From Alloalcanivorax dieselolei B5 (GTDB lineage Bacteria > Pseudomonadota > Gammaproteobacteria > Pseudomonadales > Alcanivoracaceae): 64,000 bases of DNA. The position numbers were made by a program, and so were the translations under genes. Shown piece after piece: positions 26,148 to 34,541 of the stretch. Position 1 is the first letter of the stretch. Every line of letters starts with the position of its first letter. Location of the stretch: positions 1,550,001 to 1,614,000 of the forward strand of contig NC_018691.1 in NCBI RefSeq assembly GCF_000300005.1. Direction: 5' to 3'. The notes under the pieces are model-generated. The model saw nothing but the letters and a program-made list of their open reading frames with translations. It searched no databases and was not told the origin of the DNA.

Positions 26148-27140
26148 TCAGTCGCGCAGGGCGCCGACGCGGGCGAAACGCTGCCGGTAATGGCTCGGCG
26201 ACAGGCCGGTGTGGCGTTTGAACAGCCGGGAGAAACTGCTCACGTCCTGATAGCCGACCTGCTCCGCCAGGGTGCCCAGATTGGTGGCGCCGCGCTCCAG
26301 CATCTTGCGTGAGGCCTCGATGCGCACCCGCTGCAAATATTGCAGGGGCGGCTCGCCGAGCGCGGCGATAAATCGCCGCTGCAACTGCCGGGGGCTGAGA
26401 TGCACGCGCTGGGCCAGGTCGGCCAGGGTGGTGGGCTCGGCATAGTGCTCGTGCAGCCAGGACTGGACCAACTGGACTTGTTCGTCGCGGTGATAGGTCT
26501 TGGCCGGCAGGCCGGCATAGATACTCTGCGGGTCGTTGCGCACGTCAATAACGAACGACTTGGCCAGCTCCCGCGCCATGTCGGCGCCGCAATAGCGCTC
26601 CACCAGCAGGATGGTCAGATCCCGCCAGGCGGTACCGCCGCCGGCACAGAAGATGTTGCCGTCCCGGGTGATCAGCTCGCGCTCGTTCAGATTCACTTGC
26701 GGGTAGCGTTGGCGGAACAACGGGCTGTAACCCCAATGGGTGGTGGCGCGGCGGCCGTCCAGCAGGCCGGCTTCGGCGAGCAGGAAGGCGCCGGTGCAGT
26801 TGCTGGCCAGATCGGCGCCGCCGGCATGCAGGAAACGCAGCCATTCCAGAGTGTCCTGTTCCGCTTTGAGCACACTGGTGATCTCGTTGCCGATGGTGGG
26901 CACCAGCACCAGATCGCTGCTGTCGACCCGTTCGATGGCGTTGTCCACCGCCAGCCGCAGTCCGGCGTTGCAGCGCACCGGCTGGCCGCCACGGGAGACC
27001 ACCTGGACCTTGAATTGCCGGTCCAGGGGCAGACCGTGGATACGGTTCCAGGTCACGCCGGTAAGGTTGAGCAGATCCACCACCCCTGCCAGGGCGGAGG
27101 CGAAAACGCCGTCATAGGCCAGGACGCTGACTTGATACAT
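26148..27140 (-). CDS. GlxA-family AraC-type transcriptional regulator
   Basis: A 330-residue regulator. The N-terminal DJ-1/PfpI-like domain (about residues 3-185) has the nucleophile-elbow stretch DLASNCTGAFLLAEAGLLDG with a Cys. The C-terminal AraC DNA-binding domain carries LADLAQRVHLSPRQLQRRF and VGYQDVSSFSRLFKRHTGLS. Relatives such as GbdR, CdhR and ArgR respond to nitrogen compounds including betaine, carnitine and arginine. The downstream AGCS transporter supports a link to amino-acid or amine metabolism. The specific effector is unknown. Confidence 0.88.
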   Translation of the reverse strand: MYQVSVLAYDGVFASALAGVVDLLNLTGVTWNRIHGLPLDRQFKVQVVSRGGQPVRCNAGLRLAVDNAIERVDSSDLVLVPTIGNEITSVLKAEQDTLEWLRFLHAGGADLASNCTGAFLLAEAGLLDGRRATTHWGYSPLFRQRYPQVNLNERELITRDGNIFCAGGGTAWRDLTILLVERYCGADMARELAKSFVIDVRNDPQSIYAGLPAKTYHRDEQVQLVQSWLHEHYAEPTTLADLAQRVHLSPRQLQRRFIAALGEPPLQYLQRVRIEASRKMLERGATNLGTLAEQVGYQDVSSFSRLFKRHTGLSPSHYRQRFARVGALRD

Positions 27141-27461
27141 TGTTGTCCTTGGTAGGTTTGTCGCAAATCACCATGAATAAGTCATAGGCGACAATACCAG
27201 TCCTGGAGGAAGGGTGCCATTATTAGTTTGATTACTCCTGAATCCTGTGGTCATGGCCGGTGCGACGTTGCCAGATGCCGGCGGTGACCTTGCCAACAGG
27301 CGCTGATTCAGCCGGGCTGATTGCCCGCGTAAGTCGTATATCGTCATCAGGCTCGGGAGCCTGCTTCGCAGGCATGCTGTGACGGTACTTTAAACCCCGG
27401 ACCCCAGGTCCGGGGTTTTTTTTGTTTATCGCGCCCCGCAATGATTTGGCGGTACATCGTA
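27141..27461. other. 321-base intergenic stretch with an orphan plus-strand terminator
   Basis: It lies between the GlxA-type gene and the Sel1 lipoprotein gene, both read leftwards. The only strong signal is a terminator reading rightwards at 27392-27423, although no plus-strand gene precedes it. A short noncoding transcript on the plus strand is possible. I found no recognisable RNA family and no clear promoter. Confidence 0.5.
27392..27423 (+). terminator. Strong rho-independent terminator without an upstream gene on its strand
   Basis: AAACCCCGGACC (27392-27403) pairs perfectly with GGTCCGGGGTTT (27407-27418) around a CCA loop, followed by T to 27423. Read leftwards the tail is only TTTAAAG, so it would be a weaker terminator for the transcript of the GlxA/AGCS or Sel1 side. 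Confidence 0.85.
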
Positions 27462-28436
27462 TTACTGGCGGGTCGATAACTTCGGCATACCGTACTCGAT
27501 CCAATACAGGACCTTGGCCTGTCGTTCACTCTCACTCAGGCGCGAACTGGTGTCGCCAGCCTCCTGGATGAACAGCTTCGCCGCCTTGACGCTGGCACTG
27601 GGGCGCCCCTTTTCCACCGCTTTTTCAAAGTAGGACAGTGCCGTGTACGGTGCTTTGATGGCCGGCTCCCCACCCACGGCATAGTAAGTGCCGATTTGCT
27701 GAAGCGCGAACGCATTGCCTTGTCGGGCGGCCCGTTCGAACCAGGGAAAGGCCTCTTCCTGTTTCCCGTCAATGAGAAGGAGCTGGGCGAAGTTGGCCAT
27801 GCCGGTGGCATTGCCGGTGTTGGCCGATTTCCGGTACCAGGATTCGGCCTTGGAGCGGTCGCCCCAGCCATCGCGCTGGTAGAGCGTGCTGCCCAGATAA
27901 TTCATCGCCCCGATGTGCCCGGCTTTGGCGGCACTTTGGTAGGCGTTGACGGCCTTGTCGATATCCTTTGGCGTGCCTCTGCCGTACCGGTAGGCATGTC
28001 CTTGCTGGATCAGCGCGTAGAGACTGCCGGCCTCGGCGGCCTGGCCACTGAGCCTGAAGGCTTCGTCATAGCGGAAGGCTTCGGCATAGGCGCGGGCCAG
28101 CTCCGCCTGCAGGCGGCGGTGACCGGGGTGTTCGGCCAGTGCTTTTTCGCAGGCGGGAATCGCGGCGGCGATATCGATATCCTCGCCATCCACGGGAGGA
28201 ACACCGTTGACGCGATCCCAGTCGTCTTCGTGGGTTGTCAGCTGATCACAGCGGGTGACGCCGATATCGGCCACGGGCTGCCCCCTGGCGGCCGCCTGGT
28301 CGCTGCCGAGCAGGCTGTCGAGAGAGAGATCGGGCATTTGATAACCAGCGCTGGCGCAACCGGTTAGCAGCCAGGGTAGCAAGCCGGCGATAAGACGCCA
28401 GTGGGAGGCAATGCTTTTGGGGGCGAACGTGTGCAT
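27462..28436 (-). CDS. Sel1-repeat lipoprotein
   Basis: A 324-residue protein. The N-terminus is a lipoprotein signal with lipobox LLTGC (Cys about residue 27). From about residue 110 there are Sel1-like/TPR helical repeats, each with the A-x-x-x-Y/L-G pattern: ALIQQGHAYRYGRGTPKDID, AMNYLGSTLYQRDGWGDRSK, GMANFAQLLLIDGKQEE, ALQQIGTYYAVGGEP. Such proteins act as periplasmic scaffolds, for example in signalling or envelope assembly. It follows the exported protein of unknown function by 42 bases on the same strand, so the two are likely co-transcribed. Specific role unknown. Confidence 0.82.
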   Translation of the reverse strand: MHTFAPKSIASHWRLIAGLLPWLLTGCASAGYQMPDLSLDSLLGSDQAAARGQPVADIGVTRCDQLTTHEDDWDRVNGVPPVDGEDIDIAAAIPACEKALAEHPGHRRLQAELARAYAEAFRYDEAFRLSGQAAEAGSLYALIQQGHAYRYGRGTPKDIDKAVNAYQSAAKAGHIGAMNYLGSTLYQRDGWGDRSKAESWYRKSANTGNATGMANFAQLLLIDGKQEEAFPWFERAARQGNAFALQQIGTYYAVGGEPAIKAPYTALSYFEKAVEKGRPSASVKAAKLFIQEAGDTSSRLSESERQAKVLYWIEYGMPKLSTRQ

Positions 28437-28478
28437 GGTTAGCCGCCTTTTTGGTTTTTTTATGGTAGCCGGCTAGGA

Positions 28479-29207
28479 CTAATTACTGTAACCGACTTCG
28501 CACTTCCCAGCTGAATCCCTGGGCGTCCCTCCCGGGCAGGTGCCAGAGCCGCTTGGACTCCCTCCGCCTCCCGAGCCTGACATGGCTCCCGCCGCGGTGC
28601 CTACTGCATTGGATACGCCGATTATGATGTCACTGAACGTGCTCCAGCCGGCGGCTTTGCGGGCCTCGGCTTCGGCCTCGGCACGGCCCTGGGCAATCCG
28701 CTTTTGACGATCGGCGATCGCCTCCGATGGGGGCGCCGGTCTTTCGAGGTCGGAGGGCGCCAGGCCGAGTTGGCACTCCATCGCCTGGATAATCGACATT
28801 TCCACCACATTGGTTTCCCAGCCCTGCCGGTACACCGACTGGACTTGAGGCAGCAACGGCGTGCCGGGATCGGCGACCAGGGAGGCCATCTCGCTCAGCC
28901 ATTTCATGTTGGCTTGGTATTGCCGGCGGCTGGCCCGCAGGAGCGCGGCGGGGCCGCCGGCCCTGGCGGCCAGCGCCGCCATGTCCAGCTCATACTGGCC
29001 ATTGGGCAGCCGGGTCATGCCGGCCTGTCTGGCCAGCTCGGGGGAAATGTGCGGAATGGTCGAGTTGGCGCAACCCCCCCGCGAGGGGATTGCCTCGGCC
29101 AGGGCTGGGGAAATCCAGATCGTCAGGAACAGGGCCGAAGCGCTCATTGTCGCCCGGATCAGGGGGGATGGGGCATATCTACTGCTATTGCGGTCGTCCG
29201 GCTCCAT
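28479..29207 (-). CDS. Exported protein of unknown function
   Basis: 242 residues from ATG 29207, which has GGGAG six bases upstream. An in-frame ATG at 29147 would give 222 residues and a more ordinary signal peptide (MSASALFLTIWISPALAEA), but it has a poor ribosome site. After the signal there is a Cys (RGGCANST), a helical Ala/Arg-rich middle with charged repeats (RQKRIAQGRAEAEAEARKAA), and a Gly/Ser-rich tail with two Cys (GTCPGGTPRDSAGKCEVG). I do not recognise the family. It is first in a probable operon with the Sel1 lipoprotein, so a shared periplasmic role is plausible. Confidence 0.65.
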   Translation of the reverse strand: MEPDDRNSSRYAPSPLIRATMSASALFLTIWISPALAEAIPSRGGCANSTIPHISPELARQAGMTRLPNGQYELDMAALAARAGGPAALLRASRRQYQANMKWLSEMASLVADPGTPLLPQVQSVYRQGWETNVVEMSIIQAMECQLGLAPSDLERPAPPSEAIADRQKRIAQGRAEAEAEARKAAGWSTFSDIIIGVSNAVGTAAGAMSGSGGGGSPSGSGTCPGGTPRDSAGKCEVGYSN

Positions 29208-29281
29208 GGGTAGCTCCCGCTCAGCGTGATGCGTTCCTCATTGTAGGACTGCCGGATTTCATATCGCAACGCCCGCCACTG

Positions 29282-31621
29282 TTAAAGATTCTGATAGCGG
29301 TTCAGGTCCAGCACCCCGGCCTGGGTCGGTTCATGTTCCAACAAATAGTCCCCCAGATCGTCGAAATAACGCCAGAATTCCGGGTGGGTACGGCGCACGC
29401 CAAAACGCTGTACCAGCCGTTCGAAGCCGCTCTCATCGCCCGCCCGCTCCATGGCCCGCACAAAGTCTTCCAACTCGCCCTCACGCAGATGGAACATGAA
29501 ATTCGGATAGCTGGCGAGAACGCCGGGGTAAATCGTCACCGTGTCCAATTCGGGCTGATAGCGCAGTGATTCGCCCATCATGAACGCCACGTTGCTGTGG
29601 GCACGGTTGCGCAGCAGTGTGTACACCGCCAGGTCACCGTCCTCGCCACGCACCCGCAGCAGGGACACTTCCGGCAGATGATCGATCACCGGCAGATCGT
29701 CGGCCCGCCGCGATGCCAGCGGGCTCAGCGCCTGCTGCACGCGCTGTTCGAGACCGTTGGCGCCGGGCAGGGCGCAATGCTCGTCCTGGCAGCGGTTCAG
29801 CGGGTCCGGGCGGGCATTGAGATGGGCGAAACGGGTCAGCAGCTTGCCGTCGAATTCCTGCTTGGGCGTGCTGGTGCCATAGTCAATGCCGGTGGGGGTG
29901 TCGGTATCGACGCTGGCGTAGCTGATGAACAACTTGAGTTTGCCGGTCTTCTGATACCAATCGTCCAGCACCGGCTTGCGCGCCGCCGCCGGCAGGTAAC
30001 GCAGCATGTTCTGTTCGGCGCCGTTGCGGATCAGGTCGAAGTACAGGCGGGTCTGGGCCTGATGGGAGACCGAGCCGAACACGTCGAAATTCACCACCAG
30101 GGCATAGTAAGTACGCTCGAACAGCGGGTAATCCATGACCCAGGTGGTCAAGGGCAGGTCGCCGATCAGACCACGGCGCACCGAGGCACTGTCATGATGG
30201 CGGAAGATAGTCAGCAGGGCATTGCTGTTGTCGCCATCGCCGTCCCAGAGCGTTTCCCAGGTGGGCCCATTGGGGGCGTGCCGGGCGTAGGCCTGCTGAC
30301 GTTCGCGCAGGTAGCGATTGCGTTTGTGCTTGTACTTGAGCCATTGCGGGCCCAACGAAATCAGATTGTCGTGCTGGCCGGGCAGGCCCAGTAGCGGCGT
30401 CGCCCGGCGTTGATAGTCGGCGTCGTCCACATAAAGGTCATGGGCCGGATCCTGGAACACCGTCCAGAACTGGTCGCGGATCACATCGGTGGCGATTTGT
30501 CCCCGGCATACCGGACCACGAATAAAGGTGCGCACGAAGTACTCGGCGTCGTCCAGCATGATCTGGTAACGGGCGCGGGCGGGAATGGCCTGAAACGTCA
30601 GGAACGGATTGGCGCGGGCATCGGCGTCATACTCGGGCAGCGCCTCCAGTTTCCACGGTGTATCGAAGAACAACGTCTCCATCCGTTCGCGCTTGGCGTC
30701 GGTGAGCGCGTAGGTGATGTGGGTCTTGTGGACGATGGTCTCGGTGATCGGCCACAACCGGTACCAGAACGGCGCGCCGGGATCGCCATTGGGGCGGCGG
30801 CTGGCCACCGGCTCGATCGGTTCCCCTGGAGGCGTGTACGAGCGAACCAGGGAAAAGAAGTGTGGTGGCCGGCCCTGGCGGCCATCGTCGAAGTAGAGGT
30901 GAGCCAGGAACAGGTGCTCGTAGACCCAGCGGGCGACCAGACGCTGGCGCGGATTTTCCCGGTTGAGCCAGCTTTCCCAGGCCCGGATCCGGCTTTGTTC
31001 CGCCAGCGTCAGCTTCACCGGCGTGGCCTCCAGCGGCGCGCCCTGGGCCAGCCAGCCTGTCAGCAGATCGAATTCCCGCTCGCTCAATGGCGGCAGCCCC
31101 AGTGGCATGCCTTCCAGCGGATGCTCGCGGGCGTAGTCCGCCATGTCCTCCGGTGCCGGGCAAACGTTGGCGCGGCCCAATCCCAGTTGAATCTCTTCCG
31201 GCAGCTTGCTGTTCGGCTCGAAGCGGTGGTGCCGGCCCAGTACCAGCATCTGATAAAGCAGGCCTTCGTCCATGGTCTGGCGGCCTTCCAGTACCGAGAA
31301 GAAGCCGCGATTACGCCATTCGCCGGAACTGCTCGCGTCAATGAACAGACGGGACGGCGCTGCCGCCGAGGTGCGCTGGCCGTTATACACCGGCGTCTGG
31401 TTGGCGCCCCGGGCCAGCCCTTCCGGCGATTCCAGTTTCAATTGGCAGGGGGCGTCATAACAGCCGTGGCAGGCGATACAGCGTTGCTCCAGGACCGGTC
31501 TGACCTGTTGCTGAAAGGAGACCGGCTGTGCCGATCCGGAGGAGGGCGCGGCCGCGCCGATGCTGATCAGAGGCACAAAAAAAACCACGGCTCCCAACAG
31601 AGCCTTTTGCAATCTTGTCAC
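29282..31621 (-). CDS. cti: Fatty acid cis/trans isomerase
   Basis: A 779-residue periplasmic c-type cytochrome, the usual Cti length. A signal peptide covers about residues 1-25 and the single heme motif CIACH lies at residues 48-52, followed by GCYDAPCQLKLESPEGLARG, a family hallmark. Cti converts cis double bonds of membrane phospholipid acyl chains to trans without breaking them, rapidly stiffening the membrane under solvent or heat stress. The start is GTG at 31621, seven bases after GGAGGG. It fits the hydrocarbon-lifestyle picture with desB and fadH. It appears monocistronic; expression of known cti genes is constitutive. Confidence 0.95.
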   Translation of the reverse strand: MTRLQKALLGAVVFFVPLISIGAAAPSSGSAQPVSFQQQVRPVLEQRCIACHGCYDAPCQLKLESPEGLARGANQTPVYNGQRTSAAAPSRLFIDASSSGEWRNRGFFSVLEGRQTMDEGLLYQMLVLGRHHRFEPNSKLPEEIQLGLGRANVCPAPEDMADYAREHPLEGMPLGLPPLSEREFDLLTGWLAQGAPLEATPVKLTLAEQSRIRAWESWLNRENPRQRLVARWVYEHLFLAHLYFDDGRQGRPPHFFSLVRSYTPPGEPIEPVASRRPNGDPGAPFWYRLWPITETIVHKTHITYALTDAKRERMETLFFDTPWKLEALPEYDADARANPFLTFQAIPARARYQIMLDDAEYFVRTFIRGPVCRGQIATDVIRDQFWTVFQDPAHDLYVDDADYQRRATPLLGLPGQHDNLISLGPQWLKYKHKRNRYLRERQQAYARHAPNGPTWETLWDGDGDNSNALLTIFRHHDSASVRRGLIGDLPLTTWVMDYPLFERTYYALVVNFDVFGSVSHQAQTRLYFDLIRNGAEQNMLRYLPAAARKPVLDDWYQKTGKLKLFISYASVDTDTPTGIDYGTSTPKQEFDGKLLTRFAHLNARPDPLNRCQDEHCALPGANGLEQRVQQALSPLASRRADDLPVIDHLPEVSLLRVRGEDGDLAVYTLLRNRAHSNVAFMMGESLRYQPELDTVTIYPGVLASYPNFMFHLREGELEDFVRAMERAGDESGFERLVQRFGVRRTHPEFWRYFDDLGDYLLEHEPTQAGVLDLNRYQNL

Positions 31622-31710
31622 CTGGGTTCCCTCCGGTCGTGATTCGGTCGTCGCTCACCGGCAGTCTAGCGGATCGGAATATTGTCTGACCACGATGGCG
31701 AAAACGTGAA

Positions 31711-32220
31711 TCAGCGGCGGCCGGGCCGATCGGGCCGGTTGGCAGGGATAACCGGTGGCATCGGAATCGGTCTGAGCGCTTTCGGCAGGTAAAGCGGATG
31801 AGCGGGTTCCCCCGAGCCGTTCATGCGCAGACAGTGCAGGGCGTCGCCGAGGCGGTCGCGCACCTGGGCGGCGCGATTGCCATGACGGCCGTGATTGCCC
31901 CAGCCGGCCACCACCAGACTGGCGTCGCGGGCGAGTTTGCTCAGCCACTGATCGTTGCGCGGGCCCACCGGATCGGCGGCGGCGAACAGGTCGCTCGGAT
32001 AAGTGGCACGGTAGGCGAACAGGTTGGCCACGCACAACGCGGAATAGCCCCAGTCCCGGGCGAAGCCGATGCAGCGGCGAATGGTCGGGTCATCGCGGCG
32101 GTGATCGGCGGTGGACGGGTTCAGCGCCACCAGCAGCACATAGTCGTCGCCCTCGGCCCAGCGACGCCAAAGGGCGTAGCGGTATTGGCGGCAGCGGGAA
32201 AAATGGGCACTTCGTTGCAT
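31711..32220 (-). CDS. DUF1643 domain protein
   Basis: 169 residues from ATG 32220. Conserved DUF1643 blocks are visible: CRQYRYALWRRW, LLVALNPSTADHRRDDPTIRR, DWGYSALCVANLFAYRAT, and VVAGWGNHG. Function is unknown; the family is sometimes linked to mobile DNA or nucleotide metabolism. A TTG start at 32244 is in frame, but a perfect -10 hexamer TATAAT on the minus strand (32254-32259) puts the transcription start near 32247, which favours ATG 32220 or a nearly leaderless TTG. The C-terminus is Pro/Arg-rich. Confidence 0.75.
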   Translation of the reverse strand: MQRSAHFSRCRQYRYALWRRWAEGDDYVLLVALNPSTADHRRDDPTIRRCIGFARDWGYSALCVANLFAYRATYPSDLFAAADPVGPRNDQWLSKLARDASLVVAGWGNHGRHGNRAAQVRDRLGDALHCLRMNGSGEPAHPLYLPKALRPIPMPPVIPANRPDRPGRR

Positions 32221-32391
32221 GGCGGATGGGGCGGCTGGCTTCAAGGGGGGACGATTATAGCGTTCGCGGGAGTGGGTGCCGAATCCGGGATGCGGTTGGC
32301 GTTTTATCTTTGACCCGCGGGCGTGTCAGGGCTCACTCTGAAGGGGAACAGATCGTGTAATCAGGCCTCAACGAGTATGAAGGAGGACCTT

Positions 32392-32601
32392 ATGAGCGAG
32401 CATGTATATAAAAAGCTGGAACTGGTCGGTTCATCCAAGGACAGCATCGAAGGCGCCATTCATAACGCCATCGCCGCCGCCGGCAAGAGCGTCAAGAACG
32501 TGGAATGGTTCGAAGTCCGGGAAACCCGTGGCCATGTGGAAAACGGCAAAGTCGCCCATTTCCAGGTGGTGGTGAAGGTGGGCTTTCGGGTTGATGTCTG
32601 A
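32392..32601 (+). CDS. Dodecin family flavin-binding protein
   Basis: A 69-residue protein matching dodecin over its length: VYKKLELVGSSKDSIEGAI, the conserved NVEWFEVRETRGHV with the Trp that stacks on flavin, and HFQVVVKVGFRV. Dodecins form hollow 12-mers that store or buffer riboflavin and FMN. AAGGAGG (32380-32386) precedes ATG 32392. It stands alone on the plus strand between two minus-strand genes. The following hairpin may end its transcript. Confidence 0.92.
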   Translation: MSEHVYKKLELVGSSKDSIEGAIHNAIAAAGKSVKNVEWFEVRETRGHVENGKVAHFQVVVKVGFRVDV

Positions 32602-32622
32602 AACGCCGGTCGCCGCTGAAAC

Positions 32623-32671
32623 ACACGCCAACGGAACTATCCGTTGGCGTGTACCCTCCGTTGGCGTGTGT
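32623..32671. repeat. Three-armed hairpin between dodecin and DEAD-box gene
   Basis: ACACGCCAACGGA (32623-32635) is perfectly complementary to TCCGTTGGCGTGT (32640-32652) with a four-base loop. A third copy of the right arm, CTCCGTTGGCGTGTGT, follows at about 32656-32671, so arm 1 can pair with either. It separates convergent genes and may serve as a terminator although no T-run follows. Confidence 0.7.
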
Positions 32672-32676
32672 CGGCG

Positions 32677-34356
32677 TCAGAGGGCTTCCAGAGAGAGCGG
32701 CCGCTGACAAACGCGGGTGCGCTTGAGGATGTTGAGCTGCTTCGCGGTGAGGTCGTGCGGCAGCGCCACGGTGCTGTGTTCCTGGTGAATCCGGATGGCG
32801 CCGATCTGGCGGCTGGGCAGACCCGCCTCGTTGGCGATGGCACCGACCAGATTACCCGGCCGTACACCGTGGGCGTGGCCCACTTCCACCCGGTAAACCT
32901 GCATGTCACCGTTGGCGTCGCCGTCGCTGCCGGCGGTACGGCGGCGATTGTTGGCCGGACGGCCTTCCTTGCGCGGACCTTCCTTGCGCGGGCCGTCCTT
33001 GTGCTGTGAATGGGCACGCGGCGGTTTGCCCACCGGGGCCGGCTTCAGAATCACCGGTTCCTTGGCCACCAGCAGCGCCGCCAGGCCCAGGGCCAGCTTT
33101 TCGTCGTCCAGATCGAGCTGTTCGCGCAGGGCGCTCAGCACCGTCTCCGCCTCTTCGCGGTGTTTGCTTTCCAGACCCGCCACCAGCTGCTCCTGCAACT
33201 TGGCCAGACGCTTGCTGTTGAGCGCGTCGACGCTGGGCAGGTCCATGGATTCCAGGCTTTGGCCGGTGGCGCGCTCGATGGCGCGCAGCATGCCCCGCTC
33301 GCGGTGCGACACGAACAGGATCGCTTCGCCATTACGTCCGGCCCGGCCGGTGCGGCCGATCCGGTGCACATAGGCTTCGGTGTCGGCGGGCATGTCGTAG
33401 TTGATCACATGGCTGATACGCGGCACGTCCAGGCCACGGGCCACCACGTCGGTGGCGATCAGCAGATCGAAGCGGCCTTCACGCAGGCGGGCCACGGTTT
33501 TTTCCCGCTGCGCCTGGGGGATGTCGCCATTCAGGGCTTCCGCGCGCAGGCCACGGCGTTGCAATTGCTCGGCCAGTTCCAGGGTGGACTGCTTGGTGCG
33601 GGCGAAGACGATGACGCCGTCGTGGGTCTCGCCCTCCAGGATACGGCACATGGCGTCCAGCTTGTTGAGGCCGGAGACCGACCAGAAGCGCTGGCGGATG
33701 CCGCTCTTGGTGGTGGTGTCGTTTTCAATGCGAATCCACTTCGGCGACTTCAGATGACGCTCGGCCACGCGCCGGATCACGTTCGGCATGGTGGCGGAAA
33801 ACAGTGCCAATTGCCGTTCGTCCGGGGTGTGTTCCAGGATCCATTCGACGTCGTCGATAAAACCCATGCGCAGCATTTCGTCGGCTTCGTCCAGCACCAG
33901 CGCCTGCAAGCGGTCCAGGTTCAGACTGCCGCGCTGCATGTGGTCCATGATCCGGCCAGGGGTGCCCACCACCACCTGGGCGCCGTCTCGCAACGCGCGC
34001 AATTGGGTGCGGTATTCGCTACCGCCGTATACCGCCACGACCTTAACGCCGCGCAACTGGCGGGCGAAGGTTTCCATGGCGTCGGCCACTTGCAGGGCCA
34101 GTTCGCGAGTGGGGGCGATCACCAGCAGCTGTGGGCAACGCTGCTCCGGATCGATACGGGCGAGCAACGGCAGGCCGAAAGCGGCGGTCTTGCCGGTACC
34201 GGTTTGTGCTTGGCCGAGCAGATCATCGCCGTCCAGCAGGACGGGGATGCTTCGCTCCTGGATCGGCGACGGGGTTTCAAAACCCAGTTTGCCGATGGCA
34301 TCAAGAAGGGGCGCGGGCAAGCCCAAAGCGGCGAACCCGGAATCGCTATGCAACAT
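32677..34356 (-). CDS. deaD: DEAD-box ATP-dependent RNA helicase (DeaD/CsdA type)
   Basis: A 559-residue helicase with motifs in order: Q motif GFETPSPIQ, Walker A AQTGTGKT, PTRELA, GTPGR, DEAD, SAT, and HRIGRTGR in the second RecA domain. An extension follows: a basic linker (HKDGPRKEGPRKEGRPANN) and a C-terminal RNA-binding domain of the DbpA/CsdA type (VYRVEVGHAHGVRPGNLVGA). It unwinds RNA in ribosome assembly and cold adaptation. It is shorter than E. coli DeaD in the tail. The gene is monocistronic on the minus strand. Confidence 0.92.
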   Translation of the reverse strand: MLHSDSGFAALGLPAPLLDAIGKLGFETPSPIQERSIPVLLDGDDLLGQAQTGTGKTAAFGLPLLARIDPEQRCPQLLVIAPTRELALQVADAMETFARQLRGVKVVAVYGGSEYRTQLRALRDGAQVVVGTPGRIMDHMQRGSLNLDRLQALVLDEADEMLRMGFIDDVEWILEHTPDERQLALFSATMPNVIRRVAERHLKSPKWIRIENDTTTKSGIRQRFWSVSGLNKLDAMCRILEGETHDGVIVFARTKQSTLELAEQLQRRGLRAEALNGDIPQAQREKTVARLREGRFDLLIATDVVARGLDVPRISHVINYDMPADTEAYVHRIGRTGRAGRNGEAILFVSHRERGMLRAIERATGQSLESMDLPSVDALNSKRLAKLQEQLVAGLESKHREEAETVLSALREQLDLDDEKLALGLAALLVAKEPVILKPAPVGKPPRAHSQHKDGPRKEGPRKEGRPANNRRRTAGSDGDANGDMQVYRVEVGHAHGVRPGNLVGAIANEAGLPSRQIGAIRIHQEHSTVALPHDLTAKQLNILKRTRVCQRPLSLEAL

Positions 34357-34470
34357 GAAGGGGACCTTTCAGTGAAAAGGACGCAGGCCAGTATGGCGGG
34401 GGGCACGGACTATACGGTAAATGGCGGGAGAATGCATCTTTTTCTTTGTCGGCACGCCTGCATGGGGAGG

Positions 34471-34525
34471 ATCGCTCCCACAGCGGCTTTGTAAAACCCG
34501 CTGTGGGAACTGCCCTGGCGGCGAA
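34471..34525. repeat. REP-type inverted pair (copy 1, degenerate)
   Basis: TCCCACAGCGG (34476-34486) pairs with CCGCTGTGGGA (34498-34508). The right flank CTGGCGGCGAAT resembles the outer part of the REP arm seen at 61.7 kb. It lies between deaD and the DUF4198 gene. Confidence 0.6.
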
Positions 34526-34541
34526 TAGCGTGTGGTTGGCC

